Positions 1 to 5,526 of a stretch of DNA of 7,442 bases are shown here, one piece after another; position 1 is the first letter of the stretch; every line of letters starts with the position of its first letter. The notes under the pieces are model-generated. The model searched no databases and was not told the origin of the DNA. It was given only the letters and a program-made list of their open reading frames with translations. Position numbers and translations under genes: made by a program. The DNA is from an uncultured Oscillospiraceae bacterium (GTDB lineage Bacteria; Bacillota; Clostridia; Oscillospirales; Oscillospiraceae): NCBI GenBank assembly GCA_947630345.1, contig CANRHF010000093.1:1-7442 (forward strand), given 5' to 3'.

Positions 1-243
1 TGGACCGTGGACAACGTGAGCAAGGACGAGACCCTGCTGGCCGCGCTGAAGCAGGCCATGACCTGGCAGAACTACGCTTTGGCCAACTCCAACGCCCTGG
101 ACGGTCTGTCCTCCAACTCCCGCCTGGTCAGCGTCCGCACTTGGTACGACAATCTGCTGACCGGTCTGCAGGTCGGCTTCGCGGTGCTGACCGTGGCCTG
201 CGCCGCCATGTATGTCATGTCCGCCAAGCGTAAAGAAAACTGA
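1..243 (+). CDS. Probable family 3 glycoside hydrolase, C-terminal end with membrane anchor (5' partial)
   Basis: The frame is open from the first base, so only the last 80 residues of a longer protein are visible. The stretch AMTWQNYALANSNALDG (residues 20-36 of the visible part) resembles the end of the C-terminal domain of GH3 beta-glucosidases and related enzymes, where a similar helix with a '(V/A)NSNAM(N/D)G' signature occurs. It is followed by a hydrophobic helix at about residues 49-71 and a basic tail (AKRKEN). By the positive-inside rule the tail is cytoplasmic and the catalytic part would sit outside the cell, cleaving terminal sugars from oligosaccharides. Membrane-tethered GH3 proteins are known in gut Firmicutes. 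The catalytic residues lie outside the window, so the family call rests on the C-terminal signature and architecture only. The next gene starts 19 bases downstream and is probably co-transcribed. Confidence 0.6.
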   Translation, partial: WTVDNVSKDETLLAALKQAMTWQNYALANSNALDGLSSNSRLVSVRTWYDNLLTGLQVGFAVLTVACAAMYVMSAKRKEN

Positions 244-246
244 GCT

Positions 247-253
247 AGGAGGT
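247..253 (+). promoter_or_regulatory. Ribosome binding site of the four-helix membrane protein
   Basis: AGGAGGT lies 9 bases before the ATG at 263. It decides that start over the ATG at 212, which lies inside the upstream gene and would add 17 non-membrane residues without its own Shine-Dalgarno sequence. A second ATG at 269 is also possible. Confidence 0.75.
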
Positions 254-262
254 AACATTGAT

Positions 263-688
263 ATGGATATGAAAAAGCAATCCGTCGGTTTCTACACCAC
301 CGCATGCTCCGCCATCCTGGCTGTCGTGGGTCTGGTGGCTTACCTGATCAATTGCGGAACCGACTATTTCTCCAACCTGGGCGTGAATCCCGCCGTGGTG
401 GCCTGCCTGGTCATCGCGGTGGCGGTGCAGGCGGTCTACCTGGTCGTCACCCAGAAGGGGACCCCCATTTGGACCGATGTCCTGCCCGTAGCCGCCTCTG
501 TGCTGCTGGTTGTGGCGACGCTCCTGTTCGTCAGCGTCCGGATCAACGGCATTGCCTCCATCATGACCTTTGAAGGCAACGCCAAGACCATGGCCGACCT
601 GACCAGCGCCATCGTGGGCATCGTCGGATGCCTGGCGGCCACCATCGTCAGCGTGGCGGCGTCCTTCTTCGACACCACCAAAGCGTAA
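263..688 (+). CDS. Small four-helix integral membrane protein of unknown function
   Basis: I do not recognise a named family. The 141-residue product has a short basic N-terminus (MDMKKQ) and four predicted membrane segments at about residues 9-30, 42-63, 70-92 and 115-136. The loop between the third and fourth helices (about residues 93-114) is polar and begins RINGIASIMTFEGN. The loop between helices 1 and 2 contains CGTDYFSNLGVNP. No catalytic motif is visible. It follows the membrane-anchored glycosidase end by 19 bases and precedes a terminator-like hairpin, so the two genes probably form the end of one transcript. It may be a membrane partner or stabiliser of that glycosidase, but this is inference from position alone. 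Its codon use (GGC/GGT/GGA for glycine, almost no GGG) matches the upstream gene and differs from the genes downstream. Confidence 0.85.
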   Translation: MDMKKQSVGFYTTACSAILAVVGLVAYLINCGTDYFSNLGVNPAVVACLVIAVAVQAVYLVVTQKGTPIWTDVLPVAASVLLVVATLLFVSVRINGIASIMTFEGNAKTMADLTSAIVGIVGCLAATIVSVAASFFDTTKA

Positions 689-699
689 ATTTTCTCAAA

Positions 700-744
700 G
701 CCCGACCGCCCCCAGCCATTCCTGGGGGCGGCTCCGGGCAATTT
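700..744 (+). terminator. Probable intrinsic terminator after the glycosidase/membrane-protein unit
   Basis: A perfect 10-bp stem (CCGCCCCCAG at 706-715 with CTGGGGGCGG at 722-731) closes a 6-base loop. It is extended by an outer GCCCG/CGGGC pairing (700-704 with 735-739) across a small internal loop. The following AATTT is only a weak T tract, so termination may be partial. The hairpin lies 11 bases after the stop codon of the upstream gene and 23 bases before the next start, as expected at an operon boundary. Confidence 0.65.
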
Positions 745-752
745 AGGACATG

Positions 753-760
753 AAGGGGAG
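753..760 (+). promoter_or_regulatory. Ribosome binding site of the SGNH lipoprotein
   Basis: AAGGGGAG sits 7 bases before the ATG at 768. It favours that start over the in-frame ATG at 750, which directly abuts it. The start at 768 also puts the short basic n-region (MGKK) directly before the hydrophobic part of the lipoprotein signal. Confidence 0.7.
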
Positions 761-767
761 ATCAGAG

Positions 768-2534
768 ATGGGCAAAAAAATCCTTTGCGCTCTGATCTGC
801 CTTTTGTGCCTGACCGGCTGCGCCCGGGTCCCGGAAAGCGACCTGCCGGAATGTCAGGTGGTCTTAGAGCAGGGGGAGGGATTCACCGCCGGCGATTATC
901 TCTGCCGGGGCGCCCCGGGGGAGGACATGGTTTTTTCTCTTCGGGCCCGGGAGGGCTACACCATCACCGGCACGGACTGGCCGGGGGCGGAGCTGACCCC
1001 CCAGGCCGGGGGCGTGGTGGAGCTGCGGCTGAACAATGTACGGTACACCAAGACGGTGTCGGTTTTTACTGAAAAAAGCGGCGTTTCCCTGCTGTATGAC
1101 TCCAACTACCCCGGCGGCGCGACTGTGGAGGTCCCGGTGATCCCCGCCCACCGCCGCTGGAACACCGCCCGGGCGGACCTTTTCACCCGGGAGGGGTACA
1201 CCTTGGTGGGGTGGAACACCGCCGCCGACGGCAGCGGTACGGGGGCCGGGCTGGGAAGCCGCATCGAGGCGGAGCCCGGCATGACCCTCTACGCCCAGTG
1301 GGAACCCTGGTCCCCGGAGACGGACTTCCGCTGGGAGCCCCAGGGGGACGGCGTACAGATCACTGCCTGGCTGGGATCCATGGAGACGGTGTGCGTGCCG
1401 GAGACCCTGGGCGGGCGGAAGGTCATCGCCATTGGGGCGGGGGCCTTTGAAAACGGGGCCTGCTATCATGTGATCCTGCCCCCGACCCTGCGGCGGATCG
1501 AGGACGGGGCTTTTTCCGGTTCCCAGCTCCGGGAATTGACGATTTTCGATACACTGACCACCGTCAGCGACTACGCGTTTTCCGGCTGTGAGGATTTTCG
1601 GACCCTCCATATCAATGCCGCCCGGGGGCCGGTGTACAGCGGGACCTACTACGCCACCTTCGCCGATAAAATGGACCGGCTGAAAGCCCTGGCAGGCGAG
1701 GGGAAGATCGTCCTGTTCTCCGGGTCCTCCGCCCGATTTGGCTACGACAGCGCCGCCATCGACCGGGCCTTTCCCGACTACCAGATGGTCAACATGGGCG
1801 TGTTCGCCTATACCAACGCCCTGCCCCAGATCGAGCTGATCGCCCGCTATCTCCAGGAGGGGGACATTTTTCTCCACAGCCCGGAGTTGGACGCCGCCAA
1901 GCGGCAATTTTGCACCACCAACGACCTGGACGCCGCCTTTTTCATGCTGACGGAGGCGGATTATGACTTGATTTCCCTGCTGGATCTGCGGCATTACGGC
2001 CAGGTGTTCACCGCCTTTCAGGCCTATCAGGCCGGCCGGGCGGGAATGCCCGAGAGAAGCTATGATCTGTCGCCCGGGGACTTTGACGAGGACGGAAACC
2101 CGGTCTCCACCCCCAGCTACAACGAGTATGGGGACTACATTCTCTACCGGCCCAATTCCGCCGGGGACGCCCCTATTTACGGCCTGCCGGTGAAATACAC
2201 GGTGGCCGCCTATCCCAAGGAATATTATCTGGAGCCCTTAAACCGGGTGACGGAGGGTCTTCAGGCCCTGGGGGTCCGGGTCTACATCACCTATTCTCCC
2301 CGCAACGCCCTGGCGGTATCCCAGGACAGCACGCCGGAGGCCATTCAGGCCCTGGACGACTATTTTCGGGCGAACCTGACCGCCCCGGTGATCTCCCGGT
2401 TGGCGGATTCCCTGGTGAGCGGGGTGTACCTGTACGGTACAGACAATCACCTGTCCACGGAAGGCGTTGCGCTGCGAACGGAACAGGTGATCCGGGCGCT
2501 TTTGGCCCAGCTGGAAAAGGAGGGGGCGCTGTGA
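768..2534 (+). CDS. Lipoprotein with InlB-type repeat, BspA-type leucine-rich repeats and C-terminal SGNH-like domain
   Basis: The 588-residue product opens with a type II signal peptide: MGKK, a hydrophobic core and the lipobox LTGC, with Cys18 the predicted lipidated residue. An unassigned beta-rich stretch follows (about 20-105). Next is a Listeria-Bacteroides (InlB B / Flg_new) repeat at about 106-178, with the signature GYTLVGWNTAADGSG and ending TLYAQW. BspA-like leucine-rich repeats (LRR_5) lie at about 206-284, with the units VIAIGAGAF, RIEDGAFSG and VSDYAFSGC. The C-terminal half (about 310-585) is SGNH/GDSL-like, with the block I motif FSGSSARFG (Ser320/Ser321) and a late TDNHLSTEG block (Asp559, His561). 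The serine-first order matches DltD and canonical SGNH enzymes rather than AlgJ/AlgX. It is probably an extracellular lipid-anchored acyltransferase or esterase working with the MBOAT protein encoded 0.2 kb downstream; the repeats may bind glycan or protein. A paralogous SGNH domain is encoded at 4102-5508. Activity is inferred, not shown. Confidence 0.85.
   Translation: MGKKILCALICLLCLTGCARVPESDLPECQVVLEQGEGFTAGDYLCRGAPGEDMVFSLRAREGYTITGTDWPGAELTPQAGGVVELRLNNVRYTKTVSVFTEKSGVSLLYDSNYPGGATVEVPVIPAHRRWNTARADLFTREGYTLVGWNTAADGSGTGAGLGSRIEAEPGMTLYAQWEPWSPETDFRWEPQGDGVQITAWLGSMETVCVPETLGGRKVIAIGAGAFENGACYHVILPPTLRRIEDGAFSGSQLRELTIFDTLTTVSDYAFSGCEDFRTLHINAARGPVYSGTYYATFADKMDRLKALAGEGKIVLFSGSSARFGYDSAAIDRAFPDYQMVNMGVFAYTNALPQIELIARYLQEGDIFLHSPELDAAKRQFCTTNDLDAAFFMLTEADYDLISLLDLRHYGQVFTAFQAYQAGRAGMPERSYDLSPGDFDEDGNPVSTPSYNEYGDYILYRPNSAGDAPIYGLPVKYTVAAYPKEYYLEPLNRVTEGLQALGVRVYITYSPRNALAVSQDSTPEAIQALDDYFRANLTAPVISRLADSLVSGVYLYGTDNHLSTEGVALRTEQVIRALLAQLEKEGAL
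2515..2526 (+). promoter_or_regulatory. Ribosome binding site of the 70-residue membrane protein
   Basis: AAAAGGAGGGGG lies at the very end of the lipoprotein gene. It can serve either the ATG at 2534 (TGATG overlap with the upstream stop) or the in-frame GTG at 2531 (GTGA overlap). ATG is taken as the start. Either choice gives translational coupling. Confidence 0.6.
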
Positions 2535-2746
2535 TGGAGCTTTGGACTCTGCTTCCTCTGGCGCTGGCGGCGGCCTGCGCCCTGGCCTGCCGATTTGGAA
2601 AGCGCCGGGGGCTCTGGATGGCGCTGGGGGAGGCCTTTGCCGCCGGGGCGGTGCTGACCGGCCTGGCCCTGGGGGTCTCCCTGGAATACCTGGCTCTGGG
2701 GGCCATGGGTCTGTTCCTGCTCTGCGCCGGGGGAGGGAAGCCATGA
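2534..2746 (+). CDS. Small hydrophobic membrane protein between SGNH lipoprotein and MBOAT genes
   Basis: The 70-residue product matches no family I recognise. It is almost entirely hydrophobic, with predicted membrane segments at about residues 3-20, 28-46 and 49-66. The first two are separated by a basic turn (RFGKRRG, residues 20-26), which should be cytoplasmic. It ends CAGGGKP. The start overlaps the upstream stop by one base (TGATG) and its own stop overlaps the MBOAT start by four bases (ATGA), so all three proteins are probably made together. The position recalls the small membrane protein DltX, encoded beside the MBOAT/SGNH pair in dlt operons, but no sequence relationship is visible and DltX has one membrane segment. 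A role as accessory subunit of the acyltransferase is inference. The reading frame is supported by the two overlaps, the strong Shine-Dalgarno sequence and the membrane-protein composition. Confidence 0.75.
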   Translation: MELWTLLPLALAAACALACRFGKRRGLWMALGEAFAAGAVLTGLALGVSLEYLALGAMGLFLLCAGGGKP

Positions 2747-4098
2747 ATTTTAACACCCTGACCTTCCTCCTGTTCTTCCCCACGGTGGCGGTCCTTCACT
2801 ATAGTCTTCCCCACCGGTTTCGCTGGGCGCTGCTGCTGGCGGCGAGCTGGCTGTTTTATGGCCTCGGAAGCCCGGAGGCGCTGGGACTCCTGCTTCTGGC
2901 CACGGCGGTTTCCTGGCTGTGCGCCCTGGGAATGGGCCGCGGGCCCTGGGTCCGGCGGCTGCTGTTGGGGCTGGCCCTGGCGATCTGCCTGGGGAGCCTG
3001 TGCTTTTTCAAATACGGCGCGTTTTTGGCGGAGCTGGCGGGCCTTTCTCCGGCGGAGAAAATTCTGCTGCCCGCCGGGATCTCCTTCTACACCTTCCAGA
3101 CCCTTTCCTACGTCCTGGACGTGTACCGGGGCCGGGTGAAGGCGGAGCGGCATTTTGGGTATTACGCTCTGTTCGTGTCCTTTTTCCCCCAGCTGGTGGC
3201 AGGGCCCATTGAGCGGCCGGAAAGGCTGCTGCCCCAGCTGCGGGCGGAGCGGCTCTTTTCCCGGGAAAACCTGCGCGCCGGCGGCTGGCTGCTGCTGACC
3301 GGTTATTTCCAGAAGGTGGCGGTGGCGGACAGCCTGGCCCCCTTTGTGGACCGGGTCTACGGCGGGGAGGGGGACGGCCCGGCGGTGCTGCTGGCCACGT
3401 TCCTCTTTGGATTCCAGATCTACTGCGACTTTGCCGGCTACTCCAACATCGCCCGGGGGACCGCCAAGCTGCTGGGCATCGATTTGACGGAGAATTTCCG
3501 CCGCCCCTTCCAGGCGACCACGGTGCGGGACTTCTGGCGGCGGTGGCATATCAGCCTGACCTCCTGGTTTACGGACTATGTCTATATTCCCCTGGGCGGC
3601 AGCCGGAAGGGCCTCAAGCGGCGAATCATCAATCTGATGACCGTGTTTTTACTCAGCGGCTTGTGGCACGGAGCCGGGTGGAATTTCCTCCTCTGGGGTG
3701 CCGTCCATGGCCTTTATCAGGTCGGCGGGGTACTCTGGGACCGGTTCGGGCCCAAGACGGTCAAATGCCCGCCCCTTTTCGGGCGGCTGCGGACCTATTT
3801 GCTGGTGAGCCTGCCCTGGCTGCTGTTCCGGGCCGGCTCCCTGCCGGCGGTGGGGGCCCTGCTCGCCCGGCTGGGCGGGGGATGGAACGCCTGGCCCCTG
3901 GACCTGCCCGCCCTGCTTTTGCTGGCGGCGCCGCTGCTGTGTGTGCCGACGCTGGAAAACCTGCCCAGGCTGGGGCGGGAAGCGGCTCCGGAGCGGGCGG
4001 CGCTGGTGGGATTTACGGGTATTTTGGCGGTGGGCCTTGCCTGGCTGGCTGGATTGGCGGCGGGCGGGGAGAACGCGTTTATCTATTTTCAGTTTTAG
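2743..4098 (+). CDS. MBOAT family O-acyltransferase (AlgI/DltB-like)
   Basis: The 451-residue polytopic protein belongs to the membrane-bound O-acyltransferase family, which moves acyl groups across the membrane for modification of surface polymers (AlgI in alginate acetylation, PatA in peptidoglycan acetylation, DltB in teichoic acid D-alanylation). Family blocks are present in order: GISFYTFQTLSYVLDVYRG (112-130), FFPQLVAGPIERP (147-159), YCDFAGYSNIARG (227-239), DFWRRWHISLTSWF (His269) and SGLWHGAGWNFLLWG with the invariant catalytic-site His309. The C-terminus NAFIYFQF is typical of the AlgI subgroup. Length agrees with the family (about 450-500), so the protein is probably intact. GGGAGGGAAG at 2731-2740 provides a Shine-Dalgarno element close to the ATG at 2743, which overlaps the upstream stop by 4 bases. 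Flanking genes for two SGNH-like exported proteins support an acyl-relay system. Acetyl is the likely group, since no D-alanine activation genes (dltA/dltC) are present, but the donor and acceptor cannot be read from sequence. Confidence 0.95.
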   Translation: MNFNTLTFLLFFPTVAVLHYSLPHRFRWALLLAASWLFYGLGSPEALGLLLLATAVSWLCALGMGRGPWVRRLLLGLALAICLGSLCFFKYGAFLAELAGLSPAEKILLPAGISFYTFQTLSYVLDVYRGRVKAERHFGYYALFVSFFPQLVAGPIERPERLLPQLRAERLFSRENLRAGGWLLLTGYFQKVAVADSLAPFVDRVYGGEGDGPAVLLATFLFGFQIYCDFAGYSNIARGTAKLLGIDLTENFRRPFQATTVRDFWRRWHISLTSWFTDYVYIPLGGSRKGLKRRIINLMTVFLLSGLWHGAGWNFLLWGAVHGLYQVGGVLWDRFGPKTVKCPPLFGRLRTYLLVSLPWLLFRAGSLPAVGALLARLGGGWNAWPLDLPALLLLAAPLLCVPTLENLPRLGREAAPERAALVGFTGILAVGLAWLAGLAAGGENAFIYFQF

Positions 4099-4101
4099 CC
4101 T

Positions 4102-5508
4102 ATGAAAAAGACTTGGATTTTTTGGATCAGCCTGGTTTTGCTGCTGTCGGTCCCTGCGACGCTCCTGGCCTGGGGCTTCGGCCTGCCGGAGCAGTTTGGT
4201 GACACCTTCCTAGGGGAGCTGAAGGAAAAAACCAGGCTCCTCTCCCAGACGGAGGGGAAGCGGATCGTCCTGGTAGGGGGCAGCAGCCTGGCCTTTGGGG
4301 TGGACAGCGCCCTCATAGAGCGGGAGCTGCCGGAATACCGGGTGGTCAACTTCGGCATGTACGCCGCCCTGGGCACCACGGTGATGCTGGACCTGTCGGA
4401 GCCCCTGATCCGGGAGGGGGACATTGTGATCCTCCTGCCGGAGCAGCAGAGGCAGACCCTCTCTGGCTTTTTTGACCCGGCGATCGCCTGGCAGGGGCTG
4501 GATGGGGCCTACGATCTGCTATCCTCCCTTCCAGGGGAGAAGCTGGCCCGGCTGGCCGGGGCGTTTCCGGAATTTGCCGGAGAAAAATGGGCCTATTTTC
4601 TCACGGAGACCCGGCCGGAGCCCCAGGGGGTCTACCGGAAGAGCGTTTTTAACGAATACGGGGATGCGGTCAGCCCCCTCTGCGGGGCGAACCGGATGCC
4701 GGGCGGCTATGAGGTTGACACGCCCATCGAATTTGACCCTGCCATGCTGACGGAGGAATTCGTCCGGCAGGTGGCAGGCTATCGCCGGGCGCTGGAGGCC
4801 CGGGGGGCCCAGGTGTGGTACGGCTTTTGCCCCATGAACGCTCTGGCCGCCCAGACCCAGGGGATCGAGGACTTCTGCCAGGCGGTGACGGAAGAGATGC
4901 ATCTTCCCATTCTGGGGGACCCCAGGGACAGCATTCTTCCTGCCGGGTGGTTTTTCGACACCAATTTCCATCTCAATTCCAGCGGAAAGACGGTCTACAC
5001 CCGTCTTTTGGTCCGCAACATCAAGGCCATGCTGGGGGACAGCAGCCCCACCCAAATCGCTCTGCCTGCCATGCCTCCCTTGGACCAGACGCTCCTGGAG
5101 GGGGACAACACCGACGCCGAATGCTTTACCTATACCGAGGATGCCTCCGGCCTGACGGTGACGGGCCTGACCCCGGAGGGGCAGACCCGGCAAACCCTGA
5201 CGGTGCCCGCCTCCTGGGAGGGAAAGCCGGTGGTGGCCATCGCCGCCGGGGCCTTCTCCCAGGCCGAGGTTTTGGAGCGGGTGACGGTCCAGGGCAATAT
5301 CCGCGCCATTGGCGACGGGGCCTTCTCCGGCTGCGGCGCCCTGGGGGAAATTCGGCTCACCGCTTTAGATCCGGGGACCTGCCGGGTGGGGCAGGACCTG
5401 CTGGAGGGGACCTCCGCCCGGATCTTGGTGACGGAAAAAGCCCTGCCGGATTACAAAACCAACTATTTCTGGTCAATTTACGCTGATTGGATCGACGCCT
5501 ATTCGTAA
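4102..5508 (+). CDS. Membrane-anchored SGNH-like protein with C-terminal BspA-type leucine-rich repeats
   Basis: The 468-residue product begins MKKTWIFWISLVLLLS, a signal peptide or single membrane anchor (about residues 5-25) without a lipobox. An SGNH/DltD-like domain spans about 50-315. Its block I motif is VGGSSLAFG (Ser61/Ser62), followed by VVNFGMYAALGT and REGDIVILLPEQ, and a late block DTNFHLNSSG with Asp286 and His290. The tail (about 335-467) carries BspA-like LRR_5 units VVAIAAGAF and RAIGDGAFSGC. It is a paralog of the lipoprotein at 768-2534: both share GSSxxFGxDSA, a VVNFG/MVNMG block, EGDI, NEYGD, a PMNALA/PRNALA block and the HL(N/S) block, but the repeats are on the opposite side of the SGNH domain. 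It starts 3 bases after the MBOAT stop with no clear Shine-Dalgarno sequence nearby, so coupled translation is likely. Proposed role: extracytoplasmic acyltransferase or esterase acting with the MBOAT protein. The substrate is unknown. Confidence 0.88.
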   Translation: MKKTWIFWISLVLLLSVPATLLAWGFGLPEQFGDTFLGELKEKTRLLSQTEGKRIVLVGGSSLAFGVDSALIERELPEYRVVNFGMYAALGTTVMLDLSEPLIREGDIVILLPEQQRQTLSGFFDPAIAWQGLDGAYDLLSSLPGEKLARLAGAFPEFAGEKWAYFLTETRPEPQGVYRKSVFNEYGDAVSPLCGANRMPGGYEVDTPIEFDPAMLTEEFVRQVAGYRRALEARGAQVWYGFCPMNALAAQTQGIEDFCQAVTEEMHLPILGDPRDSILPAGWFFDTNFHLNSSGKTVYTRLLVRNIKAMLGDSSPTQIALPAMPPLDQTLLEGDNTDAECFTYTEDASGLTVTGLTPEGQTRQTLTVPASWEGKPVVAIAAGAFSQAEVLERVTVQGNIRAIGDGAFSGCGALGEIRLTALDPGTCRVGQDLLEGTSARILVTEKALPDYKTNYFWSIYADWIDAYS

Positions 5509-5512
5509 TTTA

Positions 5513-5520
5513 AAAGGAGG
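5513..5520 (+). promoter_or_regulatory. Ribosome binding site of rhaB
   Basis: AAAGGAGG, a near-perfect Shine-Dalgarno sequence, lies 6 bases before the ATG at 5527. It occupies most of the 18-base gap after the upstream stop, leaving no room for a conventional promoter there. Confidence 0.75.
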
Positions 5521-5526
5521 CAGTGT

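Noticed and set aside
864..1994. 376-codon minus-strand open frame inside the lipoprotein gene
   Set aside because: No domain, no signal and shadow-like composition. The + strand protein has a lipobox and recognisable repeats.
2287..3549. 420-codon minus-strand open frame across the lipoprotein end, small protein and MBOAT genes
   Set aside because: The product is rich in Pro, Gln, Arg and Gly with low complexity, which is typical of antisense shadows. It crosses three supported + strand genes.
3543..4202. 219-codon + strand frame overlapping the MBOAT 3' half and the next gene start
   Set aside because: It runs out of frame with the conserved MBOAT motifs and has Gly/Ala/Pro/Arg-rich shadow composition.
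5425..5455. Possible promoter-like elements (TTGGTG and a downstream TA-rich hexamer) upstream of rhaB
   Set aside because: They lie inside the coding end of the SGNH gene and the -10 match is poor, so they are not better than chance.
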